From: Sipunculus nudus | Lineage: Eukaryota > Annelida > Sipuncula > Golfingiida > Sipunculidae | DNA length: 64,000 nt | Assembly (NCBI GenBank): GCA_026874595.1 | Contig: CM049311.1 | Coordinates: 57,806,453-57,870,452 of the forward strand | Reading direction: 5' to 3' | Shown here: piece after piece, positions 35,277 through 47,900 of the stretch | How positions within the stretch are numbered: position 1 is the first letter of the stretch | Layout: each line of letters begins with the position of its first letter | Position numbers and translations under genes: made by a program | The notes under the pieces: generated by a model | What the model saw: the letters and a program-made list of their open reading frames with translations, nothing else | The model's database searches: none | What the model was told of the DNA's origin: nothing

Positions 35277-36463
35277 AATCTCTTTGAAATTAAAAATTAG
35301 GTCATAGTGACCAATATTCTGCCAGCAGCTGACCGGAAGCATAATTTTGAGCAGTCAGGTAGGACACAAATTGTTTCTTTTAGCTCTAGACTCTTCTGAT
35401 ATAACATCCCGGGAAGTCCTTGGCAAACCGATATTCTGCGAGCTACGGAACAGAAATGTGATTCTGAGCACCCAGACCGACATCGCACAAATTTTAATTT
35501 GAAAAGAAATGAGCACGCATCAAAGTGTTATCCGGCTGAGCGTCATGGCCAATGGACCACTTGTTAAACAGTCGTAGCAAACGAAGTGTATCGGTCTGTT
35601 TATCATAGGTACGATTGTCGTAAGTCTCCTTGATGCGTATATTTTGTGAGTCACGGTGGTAGGGGCATATGCTGTAGCCCTCAGGAAGTAAGGGATTTAT
35701 TTTTTTAAAAATGGCATGCGAAAGATCATGTTCTTCCCAGGAATCACTGCAACGATTCTTATTAAGTGTTATGTCCTTCTTGATCTTAAACATATTTAAC
35801 TCAAACACAAGACCTGTGTAACGCAACCTACAATGTCTTTATTTTAAACAATTATAATTGTATTTATAGAATGACATGGAAATAACATTGTTTCACCTTT
35901 CCCATAGTTTGTATTTAATAGTAAGATCAAAATTGTCTGTCTCGTTCAAGCATATTTATCACTGTAATCGTACTAACTATATTGTTATAGTTAATTTATT
36001 AGTGTTAAGTTTTTATTTTCGACTTTCTGACGAGCGCTTTAATGTCGCCAGCTCTGTTTATGTCTCTTATTCGAAATTTCGCTACTATTTACGAGTAATG
36101 TCCGATATAGTCGAGTAATTCACATTACTGACGGGCCTTACGTTCATGTTAAGTGCCTTGATATCTACCCCCCCCCCCCATATGTTCGGGTAAATTGCAG
36201 CTGACAGTTAATAATGGATAACCGACGAGCCTGAAGTGCCTTTATCCCCCCCCCCGAAGAATTAAATCGTTCAGAAGAGTGAAAGCGGGAGTTGATGTTT
36301 ATCATATTTTACTATTAATCCTTCGATAGAGAAGACGATACTGTATTATAACCCAGACATTCCATGAGACAATCACAAAATATGTTTTTCCCAACCTTTA
36401 ACCCGATAGCTCATTCATAAATATGCATTAGGCTTTACGTTTAATGCTCTCTCATTTATTATT

Positions 36464-37168
36464 TCAAATAACATTTGTTCTGTCACATCTTATGTTTTTT
36501 TCTGTTTCAAACATTTTATCTTTCTTCTGACGTTTTTTGACAATGGGCTTTCCCCTTGTAGGACTTCTATCACATGGTTTACCTGCGTCTTCTGTAGTTT
36601 CCTCTGATGATTCATTTGATCTCCGTGGCGCCACTGGTGGCTTTAATGTGACATTATTTTTCTGTATAGATTGCCTCTTTACCTTACGTGCGTCATGAAC
36701 ATTGTGGCCGTATTCGTTCGTAAGGTTCGATGAAATGTCGTCACTAGGTAATGTTAACGATTTAGAGGTTGGTACAGGCGGAGGAGGGCAGCATGGACGA
36801 GTTCTCTTTTTGAAGCGAAAGCTGCGTCTCAGCAGCGTCATTATTCGACTGTCACGTGACCTAGGTACGCCCTCGTTTTCGCTGTTTCCGGACAGTCTGG
36901 GCTCGGACATCAGTGATGTGAGTTTCGTGTAACCTTTTTGTTCATCCTCACCTACTGATGCATTGTAATATTCAGGCCTGTATTCAAGCTCTTTTAAAAG
37001 TACCGATTCATACGGGTCGCTGTAGGGCAAGTCCTCCATCTCTGTTTAAATAAAAAAGACATCACATGTTGAGGGACGTGATGCGACTACAGTGTTGAGT
37101 AAAAAACAAATAACAATGGCAAAGCTAAGTAAAGGTACTTAATAAAATCGTATAAGCTGTTCACAATT

Positions 37169-37224
<56 letters not shown>

Positions 37225-37246
37225 GTCTGTATAAATTTTCTGTATA

Positions 37247-37306
<60 letters not shown>

Positions 37307-39624
37307 ATATTTATCAGGGATACACGAAGGGAACTGTTACCTGAGGTTTCATCTGTTCCCGCTACAATATCGTCATATGTCGGGGCGCCCAACTCTATGT
37401 CTCTTTCATGTTCAATTGAGTTTCTGCTGGCTTCCTGAAGAGGCCGCTTCAACCACCGTATAACAAAGAAGACAGACCCTCCAACTAACATGATCAGTCC
37501 CAATCCCCCAGCCACGCATCCTGCTATTATTTTTATCTTCATTGGTACAGCATCTGTTTTACATCAGTATGAATGACAGATAATAACAATGCATTGTATT
37601 TCAGCTTAGAAATACCGTCCATGAAAAAAAACCTTGTTGAGTTCAATACCTAATTAAGTTGTCCCTAATTAAAGGTCAATGTATAATATTCCACTTACAA
37701 TTTTTAGAAACTCACATAGCCATTCCTGTGCCAAAACTTTTAACCGATTTTTTGTGTTATCGTCATGTTAATTATAGAAAATAAGATAATCATGGATAAC
37801 ACGGAAGTATCACAGAATTACACCCAAAAAATGCTACTGTCATAAACATTATACTCTCGATTAGCATGTTTCTTTTATCTGAAATGTTTAGCTGCATATG
37901 TTTGGAAAAAAATTATATTTATATGAATGAACGCGCTTCATTTCTGGATTCAGATATAATGCAACAGCAACAGGGACCTATATTTCAGGAAATCAGACAA
38001 CAAATGAAGACATGCAATTTATTTATTTATCGCTTAAATATAATTGGAGAAAATTTGTATCGCTTATGTAAATAAATTAAGTTTTTTTTTTAAATAATTA
38101 ATATTTTTTTAATATGTGTCCCGGTTACTTGCCTATATTTATGGATACGTTCAGAAGTCCAATAGGCAAAATCTTTGCTTGACACCAGTAGCGCCCTCTG
38201 TCATCCAAAGTTGGGCTTTTGATCACAAGGACGCCATGTTCCTTGTCCTCATGTGTCCGTTGAGTGGGCAGACCTCCGTTTTTGCCCCAAGTGACTTCTT
38301 TTGAGCAGTTCGGCGATCTGCTGACTTGGCAATCCAAGCGCCATATTTCCTGACCATTTCTGTACCTCGCATGATAAGAAATGATCGGTTTCTGATGGTT
38401 GTAGTCTGCAAAATGCATGCATGGTAAATCTAGAATGCATCTAACATTCATAAATTTCTCTGGTTCAAATAGATAGTTGCATAAATGTATTTATTAATAA
38501 TGGATTTAATTTAATGGATTAAAATTGCCTTCAGAGCCAACGTTCCTTTCGTAAAGATGAAACGTGCATCTTTTAAGTTTTCTTAAATTTCTTGTACAAA
38601 GACATGTAAAAAAAAAAAGAATAAATTTTATATAATTCCTCGCAAGGATTTTTAGAGAGTTTGTTTCATCAAGGGAGACACGTACAACCTTTTGGTATAC
38701 ATGGTCCCTTCTGAAGGCTTATCCTTTGATTGTACCTGTAATATGTTAGCCTTAACATGTGAGTACTTCACAGTCAACTGTGAAGAAACGCATGTTCTGT
38801 TTAATTAGGGCAACGTGTAGGATGGGTTTACTCTCATATAAAGCTGAGGCAGACACATTAGAAAAATAATTTAAATTGAATATATACGAGCCTACGGTAC
38901 CAATACGGAGCAGAACATGCAAGTGTAGATGTTGGACGACCATAAATGGAGACACTCCGTGTCCACACCAGTACTCCCCAGCGTCCTCGGGGTTTATTTC
39001 ACTTAACACCACCACCCCTGGTCCGGTACTGTTTAGTCTTTCTTTGTACGATGGATTCAAGAAATTCACATCCTTATCTAAAAGCCATTCATTATTCAAT
39101 ATATCATGTCGCAAAAACCAGTCAGGTTTCCCGCTTTGAGTCCTTGAGATACCGAAAGCGATTGATCGGATTTCTGTGGCATCAGCAGCCATCTTGTTAC
39201 AGTTCAGTTCAATGCTGGCACCAGGTGTGACCTTAAACGTACACACATTCTTATTCCCTGTAGTACCTACAGATGAAAGAAGACTGTTATAAGAAAGATT
39301 TAGACAAAGAAGTCAATATTTTACCAAGAAAATTATACATTAATTATAAAGCTGGCGTATTATAATGTAAATTGGAAGATTATTAAAACACTATGACATT
39401 TTCTAGAACATAGACGTAAATTGTTAATGATGAATAATATAACTCCAGTGAAATGAACATAGAATTACTGTCTGTTTCATGTGCAATATCGTATATTTAA
39501 CCTGGCAATTAACAAAAACATTTGGGGAAATGTGGTTTGGGTTTACGTTGGCACAAAGATAATACTTACATTGCGAACAGAGAAAAATCACTGTAAAGAA
39601 CCCTCGTAATACCCCTTCCCTCAT
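36464..39624 (-). CDS. Two-Ig-domain transmembrane receptor B, intact (494 aa)
   Basis: Five exons: 39570-39624, 38901-39266, 38133-38405, 37341-37553 and 36464-37041. All introns are phase 1 and the sum is 1485 nt. Residues 1-18 form a signal peptide. The V-type Ig (about 24-138) has SIELNC, DWFLRH, glycosylation site NST and [10 protein letters not shown]. The second Ig (about 141-230) has WRLDCQVS and DRGRYWCQ. The membrane helix is about 240-262 ([20 protein letters not shown], then FFVIRW). The tail has [18 protein letters not shown] (a YxN, Grb2-type site), GYTKL, the proline run [12 protein letters not shown] and KPPVAPRRS (PxxPxR, class II SH3 ligand), ending in a lysine-rich KKRQKKDK stretch. 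Intron 3 uses a GC donor (TAG|GCAAGT); the other donors are GT. The role is inferred as surface immune receptor. (TA)n blocks lie in intron 4 (37174-37303). Confidence 0.78.
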
Positions 39625-39990
39625 TCTCTCATTGCTGGGTTCATATCATAGGCAGGTTTCTCTTGTCTCCCTGACTTCCTGTTTTCATTTACACGGCTCT
39701 AAAAGACTAACACTGCATTATCCGAACCAATTATATTCTTTTTTATCTCTTCCCTGGTGTATCACAGCTTTACCGTATATATACAGGCTGTATAAACAGG
39801 ATGATCACAGCGTGATCTAACTGATGATACAGGGGCACAGATTAACGTTCATTATTAGTTATCTGGCCCAAGCTGACTCCTGTACGTGGTTAAATGTAAA
39901 ATACAGCGAAATCAAACCTCATATCGCTCGATTTTGTGTTATAACTCCATGTTGTGAGGGTTATAATTTTATACAGTATAATTTCAGTTC
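39625..39990 (-). promoter_or_regulatory. Conserved 5' flank of receptor B
   Basis: Near-identical to 25812-26160. The GGAA core (plus CTTCCTGTT, 39675-39683) and AACCAAT near 39726 are retained. Regulatory role inferred. Confidence 0.4.
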
Positions 39991-40636
39991 AAATTATTTG
40001 TTATATTCACATTAAACCAAAAATGACGGCTAATTAATTTGGCTGACAATTATATAGGAATCATATTATTATACCTATTATTCTGTGCTTACGCAGAACT
40101 GTTTATAAATAAGAAGCAGAGTACATACTAACCTGGCGGCGGTTGCATGGTAACCAATGCATGTTTCAGACATAAACAAAAATATACCAAATTATATCTG
40201 CAGAGCTCGTGCCGTATAGTTCTCGGGAGGCGGGGGGGGGGCGACTTCCCATCTTACCCTTAAAGAAGGATCTTGGACTATAAAAAAATACACGGGGCCG
40301 AACACTTAGTTTTGCCTTATATTTGTCCACTTTATGGCGCAAAAAACCGCCCGCCTATTATGGGGAATTTATATAATACGGGGGGGACCTATAAACTACA
40401 CTCATTACGCTCTAATATACTATACACTCTTCTCGTAGTATTTCGTCAACTAATTCTTTTCCCTTGGTGAAATGAATTGGCAGAAGGAATGGAATGAGAG
40501 CACTGCATGCGTTTATAAACAGTTACATATAAAATGCTGTGTTACCACGCGAAATGAAATGTAGCAAAGACGGCGAAACTGGGGGAGCCCTAAAAACATA
40601 TTTTTTACGTTTCTTTTGAAAATAACGTTTCAATAA

Positions 40637-41402
40637 CGGCAGAATGCATTGTTATCTTTTTTTGGGGGGGGAGGGGGGGGGTTCCATGCATATACAATAG
40701 AGGTATACCGGATGTCTGTTAACCCATGGTAAATAACCAGCTCTGCTACTTGACATCCAGGACGCATCGCCGTGATAAGTGTACGTAGTGCCAGCCAGGT
40801 ATTCGTGTAATCAAGGCAGTATTGTTGTCTGTGACTCAGAAGTTTTATATCTGTACAGGCACGGATACACCAAACCACTGGGAAAGTTTAATTTTTCTTG
40901 TAATCTTTGTGAACCATATTCCACATACAATCATTCACACTAATTAGGTACATGTATTTAGAAACTGTTACCCGTAATCATGTTTTTTGTCAGTGTTGAA
41001 CCGATAAACCTCGACATTTAGTTTAAACAATAAGTGTAGGATGCATGTACATTAATGATCTATTGTGATATATGTAATATAAATATTGACTGTGTGGTTA
41101 ATGAACTGAAATTAGCTAATCTACAAACAAAAACGAAATTACAGTAAAATGATCATCATCATGAAAGTTTCAATGCGCCCATATTGACTGATTTGATATA
41201 TGACAAACGGGCGAGTTATCATAGAAATATCTTTTATTTTTCCAACCATTCAACCATTTGTAAATGTGACATGTTCATAAGTTTCACAATTTGTTTTATC
41301 TCATATGATGATAAATTGTATATGTGAACTGATGATATATTGTATTCATGAACTTATATTATATCATATCATATTTATATATATATATTTTATTTATATA
41401 TA

Positions 41403-41453
<51 letters not shown>

Positions 41454-42100
41454 CTGTTAATGCCGTGGTTATCTAATTTCTAGCCCCACCATTGCATATT
41501 TATTGCTAAGCCCCGCCATGACCTGACTATCTGGGAGACAAAACATATAGAAAATAAAACTTCGCATAGCGTCGTCATTGAATCAGTAACTATATACAAA
41601 AAACTTAGGACCCAATTTGAGTTGTGAATTAAGCAGTCATATGAATTATTGCACTGCAATGGTCATCTATATAAATTTCAACAGTAATTTTAACAAGAGT
41701 GGAAGGGTATATGGGAGGGGAATAAGAAAACATCAAATTGTAAATCACATTCTTTGGTGATCGCATTCATTTCCTGTGCCTCACAGAACTAGCTGTCAAT
41801 CACGTAAACCACGGAGGACATGCATTCATAAAATCAAGAAACATACTTAGAAATTGAGTTATAACGGGTTTTTTTCCTCACGTGAAGCATGTTGCTAGAC
41901 AATTAACACGTTTAATGGTTAGTAAGTTTATTGGAATGAACATGATTCTTGTAATTGGCGAGGCGTTGTCTAAAATGACGGACATATTTGTTTCCACATC
42001 TACATTTTCAACACGGCTTGTGTATTGATTCCTCGTCAGAAGAATCACTGCCGTCCGTGAGTGGATTTTGAATCCCCGATATATTCATACATGTACCTGT
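40637..42100. other. Non-coding, no gene recognised
   Basis: AT-rich intergenic sequence with a G-rich run (40664-40681) and a (TA)n tract (about 41380-41452). On the minus strand around 42000-42070 a short reading DGSDSSDEESIHKPC with a following CRCG looks like a transposase or zinc-ribbon tail, but it has a stop and I could not assign it. Confidence 0.4.
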
Positions 42101-42109
42101 GCTTCAAGA

Positions 42110-42930
42110 ATTAGTTACCAATGCTTGTTCCACTATAACTGACTGGGATGAATCCAAGTTCGCTAAAGGGCGACTGAGGACTCCTTTTATGCTCCCCACT
42201 GAATCGGACGCGTTTTACTGATTTGTGGCTGACCGGGCAGGCGATATTAAAAGGGCTGTCATCTGGTTGATGATTATATCTGCCAAAACAAGGTTTTTCG
42301 GATACGTTTTCGGCAGCGTTCCGCCGCCGCCGCCGCCGCGTTCGTGTCCGAAGAACTCCTCTGAGACCCCTCGACCGATCTTCCTGAAACCCGGCAATAT
42401 CATTGGGTAACATGTGAACTTGTGCAAAACAAAGATTGGCGGCGCCAGCTGCAAATCTTTTTCACGTTATGTCCATCTCTCGTCTTCTTCAGTAATAATA
42501 AACCATATCTCAGAAATGGTGTAATTTATCGGCCTGAAATTTGGCACGTCCATCCATCTTGATTTGCTTTTATGTACACGACTGATGGCACCATCTATAC
42601 TCATATTTGTCTTAGGGGTGGTTCGACGAATACGCTTGAAAGTTCTGGCTGCAATTGTACATGCCCATATATCTTTGATACCTACACTTCGTATACAAGC
42701 ATGGTGGCGCCACCTATAATAGTTTTCCTTTTAGCGTCCATCCATAAATCTGTTTGGTGAAAATTGCACATATCTCAGGAGTTGTTCAATGCAACTGCCT
42801 GTAAATTTGAATGTCCATCCATCTTGGGTAGCGGTCTGGTACACGAGACTTGTGGCGTCACCTACAATCACTTTCTTGTAGAACACATTATTGCATTTAT
42901 CTGAGGAGTGGTTTAATGTATCAGCCTAAA
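42110..42930 (-). repeat. Partial inverted copy of the Harbinger-associated GGTGGCGCC repeat
   Basis: CCGCCGCCGCCGCCGCG at 42321-42340 with TCGTGTCCGAAGAACTCCTC matches the reverse complement of 31075-31115 (GAGGAGTTCTCCGGAAACGA). GGTGGCGCCACC-type blocks recur at 42704 and near 42853. Ends are not defined. Open frames here are shadows of the GC-rich repeat. Confidence 0.65.
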
Positions 42931-43154
42931 AACCTTATTTATTCAAATTTTATGGTGTACCAATTTCATCAGACTTTCGTATTTTTTTAGTAATAAGCTA
43001 AAATGAACAATCCATACCTTTTTATATATTTTGCCTATTTTAACCTAGGCATTTTTTCCCTGTAAGAACTGTTGATTTAATTTTTTTGTAAGATTTTTTT
43101 GTTGGAGGTAACCCCCTCAATTTTAAATGCTTTGCTTAACTAAGTAAATGTACC

Positions 43155-43414
43155 TCTGCAGAGTTCCATTCCGGTTTCGGACTACGTGACAGGGACTTAT
43201 ATCCGATTTTTCATGGCGTCAACCAGGTTCGGTAAACCATTCCTGCGGGCCCTGGCTGTGTGTCATCCCTATGACTGGGTCATAACACCGAGGAACCCCT
43301 GAAAGGCACACTCAGCCTGCGGAGCGTGAAAAATCTCTTCGCCTCGGCTGAGGTTCGAACTCACGATCTCCCGGCTTTTGGTCCTGCTCTTTACCCATGA
43401 GCCACAGAAGCCGG
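43155..43414 (-). mobile_element. tRNA-derived SINE
   Basis: On the minus strand from 43414: CCGGCTTCTGTGGCTCATGG with the A-box-like TGGCTCATGGGTAAAGAGC, and the B-box GTTCGAACC (plus 43352-43360). These are split RNA polymerase III promoter elements at tRNA spacing. The acceptor stem does not pair well and no mature tRNA cloverleaf is convincing, so it is a SINE head. The body continues through GTTATGACCCAGTCATAGGG to about 43155. Confidence 0.7.
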
Positions 43415-44523
43415 TTACTGATGATTCAATTTTTACAGCATATAAACATCAGAAAATCCGAAATCTTTTGAAATCAGAAATTTGAAAGGAATTGGTGAAA
43501 AACAGTAGCTTTTATTCACGTTTTCAGACACGCAGTCAAGTTTGTACAACAAGCGGTGATTATGAGTGCACATTGAATTATCATTATTAGGTTTTGCTAT
43601 AAAAGTGTGAATGTGCACGTTGAAAGGAACTCCTTGCTTCAGTAAAGTTAAAACTTTTTGCTTCTTTTTTTAACATGTGTCAAATAAGGTATTAAAAATA
43701 TGGTTGAGATAATATTTAGCATGATGTTATTTGTTCCTAATCGAACCGCTAGTGTGCGTACCTGATTTGAAAAGAGATTTTACTGATTTTTTAAAAAATT
43801 TTAGGTAATAAATTTATTCATGTACATTAAACTTAAAATAGCCATGTACAAGCCTTTTGTGGAATAGCAATCTAATAAATAATCTAGAAGATGTCTTTTT
43901 TTTAGTGTTTTTATCTTTGAAAAAAAAAATTTCTTTCAGATTTAGTTTAAGCATTTTATGATTTAAAAGAAATAGTAAAATATGTGAGTTAATAATTTGA
44001 CCCAGCCAAACTAGGGATAAATAATGATGCAGCTTATAATTCTAAATTTACTTATATTTGGATATTTTGTCTGTATTGCAAATTTACAATATTTGTAAAA
44101 TAAAAAAAAAATAATAAGATAAAATTAATTAATTAAATAAATCGTTATTCGCCTGACAGATATGGAAAACAGGGTTTAATATAAACTTAAAATCTTTATT
44201 TCCCTGCCTCAGTAGAACGTGAAATAATGTTATCAGTCCTGTCCGTCCCCCTCTGTCTATCTGTTAATATTTCATATGCAACACACTCTCCCAAAAAACA
44301 TATACCGATACTGGATTTTCTATGACAGGCATGTCACAGTATTAGATTGGTAATCATATATTAATGGACCATTACTTATCACCAAATAGAAGGATCATTT
44401 TCTCTTAGTTTTGCAAATACTATAATTTATATAAAAAATTACATTGAAATCAGATTATATATTATGCAACTGTTGAAATTTTACAAAATTCAGCTGAGCT
44501 CGGTGACCAATGGGACTCTTGCG

Positions 44524-44583
<60 letters not shown>

Positions 44584-44667
44584 AGAGAGAGAGAGAGAGA
44601 GAGAGAGAAACATCGCATAATAAAAAAAGTCGGTTCACTGAATATATCTAAATGTGTATATATACAT

Positions 44668-44735
<68 letters not shown>

Positions 44736-44986
44736 CAATTGCCTTTGCCAGATATTTCGGCCTCCTCCCCTCCCTCTATCCTAGCTACGCCCCTGTTATC
44801 AATTTATACAATCTCTTGCCACAGATCTATATGCCGTTTTTTGTCGAATCTGACTGAATAATCTATATAAGTACAAAGCTGGTGTTGTTCAAACCGAACC
44901 GGAAATAAGTTCCGGGTTCATTGACCAGGAAGAAGATAAATGTTGAATCAGCCGGGGCTGAGCGGCTGAATGTTTAATCCACCATC
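43415..44986. other. Non-coding, upstream of the lysozyme-like gene
   Basis: AT-rich sequence with (TA)n at 44526-44582 and 44672-44727 and (GA)n at 44583-44607. Long open frames here are simple-repeat artefacts (poly-Ile-Tyr). The promoter of the downstream gene should lie in the last few hundred bases; I see no decisive element. Confidence 0.5.
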
Positions 44987-47900
44987 ATGGAGGTAGAGAG
45001 GATGCCACGGGATTTAATGGTCTTCATCGTTACAATCCTTCTTACCTGTGGTCAGAAACGAGTTTACACAAAACCGGCAGGTCTGTGACCTTTTTGATGA
45101 TTAAGAATGACATGTGAAATTAAAATCGGATTTAATGTAGCATGACTGATCCAGCCTACCCTGTTATCAGTCATAAACGAGTTACACGGTCTGACAATTA
45201 ACATAATGCGCTGACATCACACACACACACACACCTACGCACCCTAACATACACACAGACATATACACACACATGTACAGTGAAACACCACCCGTCGAAA
45301 ATTTCCATCTTATGAATACCTGCATCATTACCACCATTTCCGGTTTCTGCCTCTGAACCGTAATTTATTTTTTTTGTCAAAAAATGAATACTGCGACCAC
45401 TTTAATTGGGCCTGTTTTCGAGACTTTAATGTACTCATATTATTAATGAAATTCAGTTTCTATAGTCTATACAATTTCTTTAGTCCTTTTTTTTGGAAAT
45501 ATTGATCAGACTGGTTTTACAATAGGAAACCTTCTTTACAGTTTTTGAGTTCGTTTTTCTATTCTGACAGATTCCAGATGCGTCTGGTTTGGCGGTAGCT
45601 GTCAGATGACGTCATCAAAGTGTAGAGGAGGAGCTTATCACAGTGGCTTGTGTTCGGGTCCGCAAGACAGACAATGCTGTATTTTGATTGGTGGTAAAAT
45701 TACATGCTTATTCTTGTTAAGCTTACAACAAAGTTATAAGTAATTCACTTTTTTTTGGGGGGGGGGGGGGATGTTATACTCAAGAAACAACATGGACGAA
45801 GATATGTGAACTTGTCAATGTAACATGTTATCCGAGTTTGTTGGCATCTTGGGCTGTCCTTAGAAACCATGCATGTCCACACAAGCCATCCTATGGTTTT
45901 TCTATTTTTCTTGTTTTCGGCCTTCATCGCGCCCTGTATGCTGATTTTATGTTTCTTTGGCCCAAATGAAACACCTTGTTTTTCGGCTCCGCGACCAAAA
46001 TTAAGCGGAAGGTTTTCTTTGTGATGAACATTCACCAGCAAAGAAAAATATATAAAAAATCTGCCATCATGTAGGAAGGATGCACATGAAATACATAACC
46101 TTTATCCACCTTATACGTGTATGGACGAAAATACTGAAATACTGAAACTTCATTCTCCTAATTATTTCTTTGAATTAAGGGATTTAGACAAGAGCAGCAA
46201 TTAGCAATCTTAACACCGGGGACTTGATGCTTAAGCACAAACAAGTGGCCCATGGGCCATGACGCTCAGCAGAATTTGACTTGGTGTTCATTTCGTCTGT
46301 GAGAATAGCGTATGGCTAATGTTACTATTACTATGTTGTAAAACGGACGGAAAATAAAAAACTGGTCCCGGCGAAGACAGAAACGGTTGAAGACTACCCA
46401 AATCTAATGGAGCCATAGCGAATTTCGCTAACTTTTTCACGTAAAGCTTGTTTTCCTCGCCACCAGACTGTGGTATGTTGTATAGAATAAACATCACTAG
46501 TATAGCCCAAGCCCCTTTATTGGATTTCACAGAAACTTTCATCATTCACTCTATAGAACGTCATCATCCCACTGTTCCGTTTTCCTCCCTCTTACCGTAA
46601 AGACTCCGAAGAAATATTTTTACAATCATATCCACAATTTGTACCCTGTCTGTCTGGGTGCGCACAATCATGATTCATGTCCAATGCTCACAGAATATAG
46701 GTCTCTATGACATACATTTAGGTTTCAGATTTGCCTCCCTGAATGCTATATTAGACGAGGACCTAGGCTTAATGTATACAATTTGTACCCGTCTGACGTT
46801 AAAGGTGCTCAAATCATGTTTTTAGCCTTAAAGTACAGGTTTTCAGTCGAATTTGCCAAGATCTCCCTGGAAGTAATGTTATAAGATTTTAGGGCTCACG
46901 GATACAATTTGTGCCCGTCTGTATGGGTGCACAAAATCACCATGGCCTAATTTCAGGTTTTCGAGGACCAGAAATTTGTCAACGACCTCCTTGGACTTGA
47001 CAATAGAAGGTTCAAAGGAAAATAGATACAATTTTGTCTTTTCTGTCTGTGTGTTCAATTTCATATTACTGGCTCATAGCTCATAGAATATATTGCCAAT
47101 TAGATCACCATGACCTAATTTCAGGTTTCCAAAGAGATTTGCCTAGAACCTCCTTTGATGTTGCGTTGGAAGATTCTAGGCCTAATGCATGCAATTTGTC
47201 CCCTTTTTATATTCAGGGTGCTCATACGACATCTTTTTTCCTGTAGGTTGCAAAATATAGGTCACAGTGATGTAATTTTATGTTTCCATGGACATTTGCC
47301 TCGGAGCTCCCTGAATGTTATGTTAGACGATTTTAGGCAAAATGGATACAATACGTGCCCCGTCTGTCTTGGTGCTCAAAATTATGTTTTCGGCCCAAAG
47401 CCAAGGTTGCAAAATATAGGTCTTCATAACCTTATTTCAGGTTTCCAAAGAGACTTGCCTAGAACCACCCTTCATATTGCGTTAGAAGATTCTTGGCTTA
47501 ACAGATATGATATATATATATAATTATATATAAATGTTACATATATAAATGTAACAATTGTATATTTAAATATATATATATATATATATATTATAAATTC
47601 GTAAGAGTAGCGTAGTTTAACATTTACGCTATGCCTACTTTTTGTCTGACATATCAGACATATCCGTATCGAATTTACATTTTACCTGACCGGTATAGAC
47701 CAAGGCCCCTTAATATGGGATATACATTTAACCCTTTCATTTGTAACGAAATGTACAGCGATAGACGAAGGCTAAATATTCAGAAAAAAAACACAAAAAA
47801 AGAAATCAGGGCGATATTGACCGCAGTTCTGAAATAACAAACAGTTTACAGCCTGCGTCGGCAGGAAATACAGCCGTACCCATGTGACCTCACAGGTGGA

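Larger units (their letters stand above)
29573..40636. repeat. Segmental duplication, copy B
   Basis: Collinear direct copy of 18003-26810. It is larger because of a Harbinger insertion (29886-31544) and a LINE 3' end (34307-35276), offset by small deletions. Its receptor gene has no frameshift. Non-coding parts 31550-32600 and 35500-36460 hold only this homology. Confidence 0.9.

Noticed and set aside
38876-39230. Plus-strand ORFs over receptor exon 2 (also 25064-25418)
   Set aside because: Antisense shadows of the V-domain exon; they recur in both copies only because the exon does.
42225-42454. Gly- or Pro-rich ORFs on both strands
   Set aside because: Shadows of a (GGC)n-type stretch in a dispersed repeat also present at 31.1 kb.
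43341-43414. Functional tRNA gene
   Set aside because: A and B boxes are present, but acceptor and anticodon stems do not pair convincingly and SINE body sequence follows.
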